A stretch of 64,000 bases of DNA from NCBI GenBank assembly GCA_002118135.1, contig BDIU01000023.1, forward strand, positions 125,296 to 189,295, given 5' to 3'. How positions within the stretch are numbered: position 1 is the stretch's first letter; the number at the start of each line of letters is the position of its first letter. Below the pieces are notes generated by a model. That model made no database searches. It was given only the letters and a program-made list of their open reading frames with translations, and was not told the DNA's origin. The position numbers were made by a program, and so were the translations under genes. The stretch is from Trebouxia sp. TZW2008 (taxonomy: Eukaryota > Chlorophyta > Trebouxiophyceae > Trebouxiales > Trebouxiaceae). Below, in pieces: positions 43,762-55,305 of this stretch.

Positions 43762-45353
43762 TTATGGGTTTGCTGGGGAAGCCGTGGCTCTTCTGTAAGC
43801 GCCATATGCATTTACAGCGCTGGCCAAAAGTCTACCCACGTCTTGCTGCTGATTGTCCTGAACATTCATCTGACCATGCAGATCATTTAGATGCCTAGCC
43901 ACCTCACCCCATCTACCCAGACTGCTGTCAGGCGCTACATGCCTGTCAAAGATGCCCCTGACTGCATCATAAACACCTTGCACTGGCGGGCCCGCCCCTG
44001 CTGACGAGGATGCTGAATGTGAAGCTGATGCAGAGGGTCCTGCAGACGCACCCCTTGCATCATCTGTAAACCTGCTTGGCTGTGAAGCTGACCCAGAAGG
44101 CCCTGCAGCAGCTCCTCCAGCAGCTCTGAATCTGCTTGACTGTTGTGCTGAGCCTGCAGTGCCTGCTGTGGCACTGTGTGCATTCTCCTGAGCTGCGGGA
44201 CCATGCTGTGCTTCAGATGATGGTGCAGAAGAAGCGCCTGATCCTGACTGAGCTGTGCTGCCAGCCATGCGGCGGTAGGCAGCTGCAGCAGCAGCACCAA
44301 CAGTAGCAAGGGCAGCAGCTGCTCCTGCAGCTGCACCCACACCAATGCCACTCGTCTGTTGAGTTTGAGCTGATGCAATTGACGATGTGTCATCAGGGAG
44401 GGTACCAGTGGGTGCAGGGCCCCACCCCCACTTCCATGACCCCCACCCACTGCCACTGCCAGACCCTGAAGCACTAGTGGGGGCAGAGCTAGCATCTGTG
44501 GGGTGTTCTGTCGGAGTGGGTGGTGCAGAAGCATATGCTGAACCGCTAGACTGAATTGTTGCTGACTGTCGCTGTCTGGCCTCAGTTTGCTGCCGTCGCT
44601 GCTCACGGGCTTCTTCTTGGGTAAGAAACTCGTCAAGCTGTGCATTCACAGAGTCTGTGTACTGCTGGACACGTTGCATGTCCAGCCCTGGGTTGGATGC
44701 CGTGCCATGTCTGATGGCATCTAGCTGAGAGACTGCTTGCTGTAGCTCTGAGATCTGGGCGTTCCAGTACAGGGGACGGCGTTCAAGAGACTCTATGCGA
44801 GCCATGACAAACTGAACAGTGCCCTGCAGCTCACTGATGGCTGCTGCACTGGTGTCTGCAGCCGGGACGCTGGCTGGACTTGCTTCTGGATGCGAGCCCC
44901 AAGTGAACGTCACCCCACTGCCAGTGTGAGTATCATCCTCTTCTACAGGGAACCCAGGAGGACCACGCACTCCCTCACGAGCGAGCAGCTGCCCCATCAG
45001 CTCAAGAATGGACGCCAAAGATGGCCCCTGTATCTGCTCAAAGTCTTCTGGGTCAAACGCTGCGCTGGGCTCGCCGGTACTGTTTCCTTGCAAAGTTCGC
45101 TGGTCTGTGCGGCACACAGGACACAGATCGCTGGTTGTCTGCCATCTGCTCAAGCACGATCGACAGAATGGATGACCTGTAGTGTCAAGCACAAGTCAAA
45201 AGGATTCGTGGTGCTTTATGCACGGCTTGGTGCGCCTCTGCAGATCGTAAGAACAGCAAACGTACCGCAAAGCAACGTCGTGACGCCGCCATTTGCGCCG
45301 AGCGTGTCCAAGCAGATGTTGCACGTATGGTCTACGCTCTCTGGACCCGACAT
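43762..45353 (-). CDS. RING-finger (C3HC4) protein with Ala/Ser/Gly-rich body
   Basis: This is a likely E3 ubiquitin ligase. Exons 45353-45266 and 45176-43762 join in phase to 500 residues. The RING uses C11, C14, C29, H31, C34, C37, C48 and C51; the intron splits the codon of the Gly between C29 and H31 (LLCG|HPFCRSC), which confirms the join. A predicted coiled coil follows at about residues 125-210 (ISELQGTVQFVMARIESLERR, QEEAREQRRQQTEARQRQ). Then comes a low-complexity Ser/Ala/Gly region holding one hydrophobic Gly/Ala run (GVGAAAGAAAALATVGAAAA) that could span a membrane. The C-terminal ~80 residues (GVYDAVRGIFDRH, NAYGAYRRATA) are ordered-looking but unknown. The gene is divergent from the histidine-phosphatase gene. 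Confidence 0.85.
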
Positions 45354-45566
45354 CTTGGCCGCTGTCAGTGTGGCAGGCCAGCAATGTGCCTTCTGCGCAA
45401 TCAATCTTGACAATGCACCTGCTAAGGAAGCTGCATACGCGCAACGAAAAACTGTATCGGAACGCTCAGCGTGTGCCTGTCGTTTCGTCGCAGCAACAGG
45501 TGGTGGAGAGCCTGCAGACCGTGCGACACACGATGCCTTGCTGCTGCTTGCTGTCCTGCAATTGAC
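45354..45566. promoter_or_regulatory. Compact divergent promoter between the RING and histidine-phosphatase genes
   Basis: Only 213 bp separate the two opposite start codons, so both promoters and leaders must share this stretch. No TATA element is obvious. Open frames crossing it on both strands are treated as chance. Confidence 0.5.
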
Positions 45567-46848
45567 ATGTCGAAAGTCCAAACTATGATCGTCATGCGGC
45601 ATGCCATGAGGTTGGACGAGGTGGACTCCGACTTTGTGTCGTCCAGTACATCCTGGTGGGATCCACCTCTGGCAGACCAAGGGTTCCAGCAGGTCAGGGC
45701 TTCCCTTACTTTTGCGCCCTATGAATTTTTTGGCACAGGCTTCAGCTTCTGGTGCACTGCAGGCGACCTCTGTGATACCGCCACTACGTGCTTTCGGGTT
45801 GCAAGTCGTGATTTCCTCGCCCTTTCGTCGTTGCTTGCAAACTGCTCGTGCTGTAAACGCGACGGTGCAAGATGGAGAGAACCCAGTGCACGTCGACTGT
45901 AAGCTTTGCGAGGTGACTTCGGCAAGCGCTCAAGTTCGCACGACTGCTGATCAGAACAGTGAAAGAATGGGTTGAAGTGCAGGTGCTGACTGCGCGCAAT
46001 CTCAATTTCGGCACGCGGCTTGCTCCCGAAGGACACATTCAGGAATGGATGTGGAACGGCGCTGCCATCGCAGAAGCAGTGCATGACATGGGTCCAGACG
46101 GTTCAGCTGCAGCAGGCATCACACGAGCTGTATTACAGCCCTGTGTTCATGTCACCAGCATGTTTCTGATGCAGATGATCACATCATAGATGATGGCGAG
46201 CTGCCTGAATACCCAGAGACAGCAGAACAGGCTCATGCGAGGATGAGCGCTGCACTTGAGGTCAGACCTGCTTCCTAATGCTTGTTGCTTGCCAGCCAGT
46301 CTTTGCACACCTGCTGCCTTCGGTACCAAGAAATGCAATGCAATGCAACGCCATTGACATCTCACACTGTTTCAGAGCATGGGTTCAGCAAGCGTGGCCA
46401 TCACATGCAGCAGACTAGTATTGACTTAGACTGGCGTTGCCTGCATGACCTCCTGCTGGGTCCCTACAACAGGGAGCATGCTTATTGATCAAATGCAAGG
46501 CAGCGGAGTGCAATGCAATGCAATCCAGCTGACGCTGTGCAAAAACCATGCAGGCCATAGGCAATCGCTATGAGGGCAAGAACATACTAGTGGTATCCCA
46601 TGGAGAGGTAAACGACCTGCTCAAGCTGCACTTTTGGTCCAGACTCAAGTTGGAATGTATTTCACCCAAAAGGTGTGCTGCAGGCTGTCAATAGATCCAT
46701 TGTGCGGTTGATGCCATGGACGACTGTGATTGATGCACAGCACTGCTGCTTCAGTGTGGCACACCGTCAGCAAGATGCTGATGGAGATTGGGGCCAGTGG
46801 GAGCTTGATGTCAGCAAGCTGCACAAAGTGCAAGTCCTAGGCTTGTGA
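45567..46848 (+). CDS. Histidine-phosphatase (phosphoglycerate-mutase-like) family protein
   Basis: Members use a catalytic His in an RH(G/A) motif as phospho-acceptor. Exons are 45567-45692, 45763-45912, 45983 to about 46107, 46175-46260, 46554-46607 and 46684-46848 (TGA). The N-terminal motif is MIVMRHAMRLDEVD, with RHA in place of the usual RHG. Then come PLADQGFQQ (the usual PLTxxGxxQ), VVISSPFRRCLQTA, and the second catalytic His in NILVVSHGE. The end of the third exon is ambiguous between two donors that both give the needed phase. The protein is about 235 residues, normal for the class. The substrate is unknown; plant and algal relatives of this sort are often simply called phosphoglycerate mutase-like. 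It shares a promoter with the RING gene. Confidence 0.85.
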
Positions 46849-48782
46849 CTGCCCCCTTCCGCCAGAAACCAAAACACAACCAGGGCAGGTGGGAACTGTG
46901 TGCTTTTTCAATGTCGCATTGGGGTTGCCTTGCGTTTGTCATTTCTGCAACTGCAAAAGCCTGCGCGATTGTGCTTTGCCTCTTGTCTGATGCCGCCTGC
47001 TGCTCTATATCCTCCGCTGCAAAGCTCATGCACTGCAAATATTCTCTTTGCTGGTTCGAAGTGTTACAAGATTACTCAGGGTGCTCTGGGTTTACACAGC
47101 AAATTTTCCAGATAAAGTCAGACATGATTAATGTCAACATCACAGCGATGCAGGATATATACAGCTTGTGGCCTAGTGTATATTCAGGTCCGTGTCTCTT
47201 TTGCAAAGTTCCAGAGCGGTACCCTGTGTTTACTTCTGCTGCCAATGTCAGCGCTAGGCATCCTGCTGCATTGCACAGGCAGCTCGATGGGTCAGAGGCG
47301 CTCTTGCATGACATTCAGCGCTTGCCTTCCTGACAGCAGTACAAGCATCAGTACAAGCATCACTCCTTGCATCTGTTCAGCGGATTCCGTTGATACAGGT
47401 CTTGGCGGGGACATGGCAAATTGAGTGTGTGTTCAGCCATATAGCAGAACAACGGCGCAAGATGAACAGGTAAATCTGCACATCACGCTTGTCATGGTGC
47501 TTGTGTATCGTGTGTGTCACTCCAATGTGTATGCAATGCACAGGATAGGCTTCAAAATGACCGATATGCTCCAGTATACCACAATTGCTGGACAACCCAA
47601 AATTTTCTGCAGTGTACACTTCACAACTGGGTGCATCACAGCAGTTCTATCCCAACAGTTTCAAGGGGCAACTTTGTTCATGCATGCCTGTTGCAAATGG
47701 GCCATCTGCTGCAATGCGATGAGCTGCTTGTATGCTGGATCTACATTACTGCACTCAAGTTGCTGCACAAGCTGTTGTTAGCATAACCCAGACAGACACT
47801 GCTTCCTATGAGGGCAAGAAGCAGGATACATAGTTACTAGCTACATAGGGCGCTCATGTTGTCTGCTGACTCGTCTTTGAGCTGCAATACTTGTGTAGCA
47901 TTTGCCAGTCGGCATTTACGTCATAGTCTGCAATCTCTCTCTTTCTTGCTGCTATGTTTTCTTTATACGCCTTGCCACAGTTGATGTTGACATGCCTCGA
48001 CAGGTTCCACTGTAGCTGCTTTATTTGCTTGCAGACTAGAAACTAAGGAAGCTTTGTGCATCAGGCGCAATGATTGATGCCCCAGTGGTATTCTGCCAAC
48101 ATTGCAGATTCATGTCAAGTGGATTGCAGCAACTCAGCACAGCCAGGAAAAACGTTCCCTTGCAGCAGGCTTCTCAGCCAGGTGGCTGAGACAGCAGGTC
48201 TCTGCGGCGCAGTGTATGAAAACGCTGGGCATAGACATTCTTGCAAACAGCTACTCATGATCATGCGCTGTGGTTGTTCTGCTTCAGATAATGAAATGCA
48301 TCTTTGCTGCCATCTACTGCTGATAACAATTCTGGATCAACCAATGTGGAACAACAGCGTGGTCAAACTTGGCCTAAGTAGCATGTTTGAGGTGATGTAA
48401 AACAGTAGGAGTTTTCACCACTCGGCTCCAAAACTTATTACCAGCCGGTAGTCATGTAAGGCATCGTCGCGGGGTCAGAGCTTCGCATTTGCGAAAGCCG
48501 TGGGGCGGCACTTGTACACAGAGAAGCACGACAGCAGTTGCAATGCCTCCAAGATCAAGATGGCCTTGGCGCCAAAAAGCCCCAAGGCCGGGGCAGGGAC
48601 TTGCATTTATATAATTAATCGCTTATTCCATATTCCCTTGTCTTGAATATGCTGACTCAACAGCAGCACAGTAGCACTCCGATGCGCGCAGAGCTCACGC
48701 TTAGCTCAAATTGCGTGTAGATCTTCGATTTCCACAGCGTACTAGCTTCCGCTGGCAAACAGTCTCCGTCGCATCTGCGGAA
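46849..48782. other. Intergenic, with hairpins and a TATA-like element before the AGPase-like gene
   Basis: No gene is supported. Near 48480-48500 the sequence CTTCGCATTTGCGAAAG is a near-palindrome. At about 48573-48596 GGCCTTGGCGC and GCCCCAAGGCC form an ~11-bp stem with a short loop. TTTATATAATTAAT at about 48605-48619 is a good TATA-like element about 165 bp upstream of the ATG at 48783. Open frames at 46845-47333 and 47425-47781 lack any recognisable protein and are treated as chance. Confidence 0.4.
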
Positions 48783-51700
48783 ATGTCTCTCTTGATGCGT
48801 GGGCAGGCTGTTGCTTGCTGCGGCAACCTGGGCAGGAGGACAGGACCTTCGTTTCCCCGACCAGCTCCTGCGATGACCTCAAGGCGTCCCGTGCAGCAGT
48901 GCCGAAGTGCGCTGAGGAGACCGATCAAACGGGCCGCTTTTGCGGGACCTTTGACTGCTGACCGGATGAGCCATCAGGCTCCTGGCAGGGACGCAGACAA
49001 GGTTCCCAAGGTCCTTGCACTTACATTTGGCATGTTTCCATCATGTCAAACACTAAAAAGCTGTTCCCGACACTGCCAACTTTGTTTGCAGCTAGCAAAC
49101 AAGGGGAATACCTTGAGCTCGCAGATGGTGGGCCCACCTCTAAATGAGAGGTAATCATAGCTGATGAATTTTTCTAAGCTCAATCAAACTGCAATGTCAT
49201 CATACAAGAGTGCTGGCACTCAAGTCTGTGTCCAATGCAGTGTGCAAGCCATTGTATTGGCTGGAGGGCCTGCAGACAACGCTCTGGCAAGGTTTCGGGC
49301 AATGCCCGCTGTCAAGCTGGGTGAGAAACATTATGGTTTTGACTCCGTTGATTGTGCTGACTCAAGTGGCTATCTCATGCTGGGTCATCTGGAGATGCCC
49401 TTGATACAAGCTGATCCGAGAATGCTGTTTGCAGGATCAAACATGCAGCTGATAGATGTGCCAATCAGCAATGCCATTAAATCTGGCATAAACAAGATGT
49501 GAGTTCACCTGCCTTCAGCACACATTGTGCCCAGTTGTTGGTCACCACTGCACCTCTTGGTTATGTAGCACTTCCTCTAGATGTTTCCTGCTCTGTTTTG
49601 TTTCAAGGACTGCTGGTTGTCATGGCTGCAAGCCAGCCTGAATTGCTTGATGCAAAGTGTCAACAGACTGTTACAAAGGCAACGAATCAACTTCATTCAA
49701 GTTGCAGTAATTCATTTAGCCAAGTCAAGCAATGCACTCAGCTCACATGTGTGTCTCCAGGTATGTGTTGACACAATTCAACTCACACACCTTGAACACT
49801 CACATTGCTGCAAACTACCCACCCATAGTCTTTGGGGGTCCCCAGAAGCGCGGCTTTGTGGATGTGTTGACAGCTAGCCAAACACCCACCAGTGCAAACT
49901 GGTACAAAGGATCAGCAGACGCTGTCCGTCAGCAGCTAGACAGCATCCTGGATGCCTTCAGGGGCGTGTCTCTGCCTGACGAGTTGCTCATTCTTTCAGG
50001 GCAGGCATTGTACCGCATGGTGAGGCATTTTAAATGCTGCTGCATTTCTACATGTCCAATGCACTAAACGTTTGCTGTCATTTGCCCAAGTACAGCAATC
50101 CCAAGCAGTAGTCTGGCTTTATTGCCATATCTTTGCTCATCGTTCTGGCCATTTCTTGTTGTCTAACTTCACTGCCGCATCTTGTTGTCCTTGCATTGCT
50201 CTGTCCTCATGTCAAGAGCTGTGCGTCGACTGCAGAGCTGCCTACACCTTTGATTTTGGGTTTTGACTGTAGAAACTGATGTCTGATGCTTGCAGGACTA
50301 TGGAGACTTGCTGCAGACTCATCGCCGCAGCAATGCCGACATCACCATAGCCACACATGCAGTGGGTCAAGGACAGGCCAGCTTCAGAGGGTGCTGCAAA
50401 GTTGACCATGAGACAGGTGACTCTACATTTGCCCACTTAAACTTTTGTGCTGTTGTCGATTCTGCAATACTGCGTACTGTCCCGCTGTGCAATTATTAGG
50501 TCTTGCAGCAATTACAGATTAATGTTAGACCTGCTGCACTGACTTCAGGGTCTTGCGCTCTGACTCTTCTCTGCCTTGACGCAGCCTCCAATGTCAGTAT
50601 TGACCTGTCAAGCAGATGTCTGGCTGTGTAGCACAGATGCTCATGTGTCAGACACTGCTTAAGCTGCAAGCCGCTCCAGCATTGGATGTGGCTGATTTGT
50701 ATAGAAGCTCATGTTGGGACTGTATGCAGGTCAAATCAGCGACTTCCATGAGAAGCCAACTGGCTCAGACTTGGACAGGTTGAAGAGCGTGTCCAAGAAC
50801 GCCACTGAACAGAACCCCTTTGAGGCTTCAATGGGTATCTATGTCTTCAAGAGGGATGTGTTGGTGAGTCTGCTTCACGCTGCTTCACTTTCCCAGACTT
50901 GTCACAAAGTTGCTTTGACATTTGTTGCAGTATGGCAGCATTTGTGAGCATTGCCATGCATGTGAGAATCACGTAGCCAGTGCAAGCACTAGCAGAGAGT
51001 CTGCTGCAAATATCATTGGCCGACTGGCTGCTGGACTGGAGCTTTGTATGGATCAAAATTTGATGTCACAGCGCTTTTGCTTGGACTGCTGTGATCAGGC
51101 CTGTCTCGGCTGGCTGCATGTCCCTCTTGAACAGTTACACAAGCTGAGCAGCTGTCAGCACAAAGCATGCATAGCTTGGGCTCAATGTGAGCCATGCACT
51201 GTCTGTTTCCTCATTCTTCAATGTGCCCTGTTTTCTCACATCCTGTTTCCCCTGATCTAGACGCGCAAGCATGCTACGGTGATGATGCTCATGCCTTTGG
51301 CAAGCCCAGCCTTTCTGAATGTCAAGTATTGCAATGTCTGAATGTGCTTGGTGGTGTGTGCAGGTGAAGCTGTTGCGCACAGAGTCAGGTCCAACAAAGG
51401 GAGACCAGTTTGGCAAGGACATCATTCCTCAGGCGCTGACCAATGGACTCAAGGTTGTTGCGCACCACTTTGATGGCTACTGGCGGGTAAGCTGCACTTT
51501 TTTCAACAAAAGCTGTTGCACAATCAAAGCCGGAGTTTTCAAACAAAGATTGAAAAGGGGAACATCTTGCGTGATAGCTTGTCACCTTGAGCGCTGCTGG
51601 GCATCACGCTTTCCCACTGGCCACCGGTCGTTAACTGCTCTCATGTGCAGTCTGGCGTCAATCCTTGCCTGCAACCTGGCATCCATTGCCTCCACATGCA

Positions 51701-53804
51701 AGCTGGCATCAACTAGGTTCATGCGTAGTCTGGCATTCAGCCTTCTTGTGGGCAATGTGGCTGAAACCGTCCTTGCAAAGCAGCAAGCTAGGATTCATTT
51801 CTGCAACAGATACTGCATTGTGTGTCTGTGCAAAGGTGTCGTTGAGTGTGTCTGTGCATCACTCTTTCTGTCTGTGCATTTACAGTGCTGCCTGCAAATT
51901 CGTACCCAACTTTGTGTCCGTCTTGAGATTTGACACAGAACGACAAATTCTCCTCCTGGCTTCCTTCTACTGCATATCAAGCTGATGAATTCACAGGTTT
52001 GCATGCCTGCTGTGTGAGACACAGAAACCAAAAAAACGCTGTCAGGCGTCATAGCGGAAACCTCTGTTTGTGAAGGCAGCCTCGGGGTTTGTGACATTGG
52101 TCTGTATCAGCAAACTAAACACTGTTCATGATTTTGCACCATCAATGTCTGAGCTTGGGCTCACTCTTTAGCTCTAGATGGATCAACAATGGTGGCTGCA
52201 GGACATCTCTAACCTGAGGGACTGCTTCTCAAAGTAAATCCTCAAGTTTGAAATGTCCTGCCGCCACCATTTTGAGTCATTCTGGAGCTAAAGATTGATG
52301 AGATCAATACCACCATAGCGTTTGAGCTTGAAGTTATGAAATAGTTTCTGCTGGACATTGCCAACCTGTGAAAGGTCAAGTTGGAAATGACCAAGCCTGG
52401 GTCTCTCATCACAGCATTTGAGCTTTAAAACTGACCTGGACTGATTTCTGCAGGATATTTCCAACCTGCGAGACTATTTTGAGGTCAACTTGGAAATGAC
52501 CAAGCCTGGGTCCCCCATCACAGTCTTTGACGTGGAGGAGACTATTGTGAGCAGGGGCCACATTCTGCCACCTGCGGTGATTCATGACTGTGACGTCAAC
52601 CACACCCTTGTGGGCGAGGGATCAGCTCTGAGGGTAAGGGCCTTACGTGTATGTGCTGCTGTATGTTTTGGTTGTAAGGGAAAAGGTATTTACAGATTAC
52701 AACAGAGGGTATTTACAATTTACAACAGAAAAAATCTCACAGGGAAAGTTTTATTTAAAAAATTACGGTCTTGTAAGTCATAGCTGCTTTTACTCACAGA
52801 TGCTCCTGGTATGGTGAAGACTTGTCTTGTATGTACGCTTGTTGCTCTGTTGGTCATTTTGGCTGTGAGTAGCGGGGCTAGCTATGTCCTGGTTGGTCAC
52901 AGGCTGCAGTGAGCTGTGTATGCTGATGTTGTGCAGTTGGATGAATAGTGCTTCTTGCCTAAAGTATACTTGACCAAAGTATACTTGACTGTCAAGTATA
53001 ATTTGTTCAACATGAGCATGCCTTGCAGTTGTGTGATGCCTCAGCCATTGGTGTCACTGGGCCCTCACTTGAGACTCAAAGGTCACTTGGCCATTTACTT
53101 TGCTGAGATGTCATTTGCAGGGGTCCGAGATCAATGGGTCCATCATAGGGTGCAACTCTTTTGTGGCCAAGGGTTGCAAGATCACAGATTCCATGATTAT
53201 GGGCAACGACAACTACAGCAACGACCGTGAAAGGCAGCGGGCGCGTGATCAAGGCTTGTCAGTCCTTGGAATAGGTGAGGTCATGGTTGCATCATATGGC
53301 AAGGTACATATGCATGCTTAGCTTGCTTTATGTGACATTTTTTATACTTGCTTGAGGTGCGCATGTTGGTTAATTCTCTCCCTTTGTTTTAATAATGCAA
53401 GAACTTCCAAGCAATTGCGCCAATGACGCTATTGACAAGCTTGTCTGCCTTGCATTTCTAGTTCAATTGGTTCCAGGCAGCTTCTGATAAACTTGCATGG
53501 AGGCAGCTGATTGCGCATGTACATTGCTAGTCGTGAGTTTCAAAGCCTGCCTAGCAAATGTTTGTAATGGAAGGATGATCTTGACGATAGTATTCTCAAA
53601 GAAGTTTCATTTGTTTGTGCAGGTGAGAACAGTGTCATCAAGCGTGCTATTGTTGATGACAATGTATCAATTGGCAGGAATTGCCAAATCATCAACAAGG
53701 ACAAAATTCAAGACGCCGACCACACCAAGGAGGGTTATGTTATCCAGCATGGGATTGTGGTCATCTTGAAGGGTGCCTCAATTCCAGATGGCACTGTCAT
53801 TTAG
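48783..53804 (+). CDS. ADP-glucose pyrophosphorylase-like protein, probably non-catalytic
   Basis: Active AGPase makes ADP-glucose from glucose-1-phosphate and ATP for starch synthesis in the plastid. Ten exons join in phase: 48783-49001, 49125-49150, 49241-49498, 49761-50019, 50296-50416, 50730-50863, 51364-51486, 52454-52633, 53121-53274 and 53623-53804, giving 551 residues. An Arg/Ser-rich first exon suits a transit peptide. Family motifs are clear: [36 protein letters not shown] (G1P-binding Lys region), FEASMGIYVF, DGYWR, and a C-terminal left-handed beta-helix (NSVIKRAIVDDNVSIG, GIVVILKGASIPDGTVI). However, the nucleotide-binding GGGxGTRL...RAKPAV motif reads AGGPADNAL...RAMPAV, and the catalytic Asp of SGDHLYRMDY is Gln (SGQALYRMDY, about residue 249). 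About 50 extra residues follow PAV. It may be a regulatory partner. The 26-bp second exon is needed for phase. Confidence 0.9.
52190..52500 (+). repeat. Decayed copies of the start of AGPase-like exon 52454
   Basis: The exon start reads GATATTTCCAACCTGCGAGA. Versions occur at 52202 (GACATCTCTAACCTGAGGGA) and 52354 (GACATTGCCAACCTGTGAA), each preceded by a CTG(C/G)A-like acceptor relic. The second copy also carries the following AAATGACCAAGCCTGGGTC stretch. Both contain stops. Confidence 0.8.
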
Positions 53805-55305
53805 ACCAATTTTCGACCTAACTGGGGTCAGCTCCAAAGAATTGCGGCTGTGTTGTCCTCAGTAGCATTGCTGTCCAAGCTGGCAGTGTTACCCCTTCTT
53901 TTGTAGGCAGTATTATTGTACTTTTGAGATGCCTCTGTTAAGATTTGATGCGTTTTTGAGTCAAGTTGAGCATTGAACATGTTCTAGGTCACTATCATGG
54001 TCAGGTCAGTATTCCTTGACACATGAGGATTAGTCATGGACGAGGTGCATGATCACGTGGCACGTTTGATATTGGCAACGCATGAAGCGGAAATGCATGA
54101 AGGAATTATTAGGTAGACATATCGGTATAGGTGAGAGCAAGGCTTTAGCTGGTCACTAGATAGCAACAAATGAGAACCTCCCTGCAATCAGCTCAGTGCC
54201 TGACATTGCTGCATAATTCACAAGGTGTCTGGACTGTCAGATTATCACTTTCATGTAAGAGTTGAACAAGTCGTCAAAATGTAATGCACATGTTGAATGC
54301 CGCACTGTCTCATGAATTGCAAAGACACACAACTGCAAAGGCTAGCGCTACAGTAAAACAAGACCCCAAAGTTGAGTGGACAACAGCATGCATGTACAGA
54401 CTTTGCGCTTGCGCATCACCCGGTCAAAAATGATCAGCAGTGTTCAAGCTTGGACTCTGACCCCGACTGGAAGATGAACAATGTTGCAGATTGCAAAATT
54501 GCTTGCCTGAAAAGTGCAGCTGAAGCAATTGCCATGCTTCACTTCTCAAGGTCAGATGTGTCGCAACAAACGTTCAGTTTGATCTCAATATTGCCAGCTA
54601 CATCGTTGTTGTGTCTGCCTTCCAACAGTGTCCCTTGTACCGTCTCTGAAGGCTACTCATGATCAAATGCCGATAGACAAGCCACAAGCAGTTATGGATT
54701 TGTGTCCGGCTGCCTGAAGCAACCAGTGATGACTGCATTACATTGCTGTTGCTCCTTGCGGGAGATATGAAGTGTGGGCCACAGTATCAGTACAATAATC
54801 CAGAGTCAATGAGTGTCTGTCACTGCACTCAGCATGCCATCAAGCCTAGCTTAAGCCATTTGCTTCTTGCAAAGGCAAAACCTAGCTAGCATCATGTATT
54901 GTTCACGAAATTGAACATCAAGGAACAGCGAGCATAACCACTGCAAAGCTAAGGCCTCAATCAAAGCTTGAAGAGCATGACATCATCATAAATCTCAATC
55001 TCTATACTATATCAAATATTTAAGCAGCATGCAGTGCTGTGAATGTACCAAAAACAGGCTCAAAATGGACAGATTTGACAATTTCAGTTGAAGCACCTCA
55101 AACAGGTGCTATCTCATAGGGGCCCTGTCAAAAGGAGCCAGCGCAATGTCTGTACAACTGCAATGCCTTTGCAGTGCGACTGATCTCTACTGAACATCAG
55201 ACAGCTTGTTTCTTTTCACACACGCACTGCACAGAATTGAGCAGCCACCTCAAAAAAACAATTGGTTGAATTATCTAAATGCTTACTACTCATACCAAAG
55301 GTGCA
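53805..55305. other. Convergent intergenic region, no gene seen
   Basis: The 1.5 kb lies between the AGPase-like stop and the P-type ATPase stop on the other strand. One 96-codon plus frame (54372-54662) shows no recognisable feature. Composition is somewhat more AT-rich than the coding parts. Confidence 0.5.

Noticed and set aside
43935..44645. 236-codon minus-strand frame, Leu/Gln-rich
   Set aside because: It is the alternative frame of the Ala/Ser-rich RING exon; GC-rich repetitive coding keeps the shifted frame open.
44890..45588. 232-codon plus-strand frame opposite the RING gene
   Set aside because: It is antisense to the RING and coiled-coil coding sequence, whose Cys/His spacing and splice phase are clearly real.
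45216..45680. 154-codon minus-strand frame upstream of the RING exon
   Set aside because: It runs antisense through the first exon of the histidine-phosphatase gene, and its C-terminal part is simply the RING exon read past its donor. The ATG at 45353 is the sensible start.
46845..47333. 162-codon plus frame after the histidine phosphatase stop
   Set aside because: It begins without an ATG inside the stop region of the upstream gene and shows no family features.
48420..48610. Possible spliceosomal snRNA or tRNA in the structured region
   Set aside because: I compared it by eye with U1, U2, U4, U5 and tRNA hallmarks (Sm site, branch-pairing and anticodon-arm patterns) and found no convincing match.
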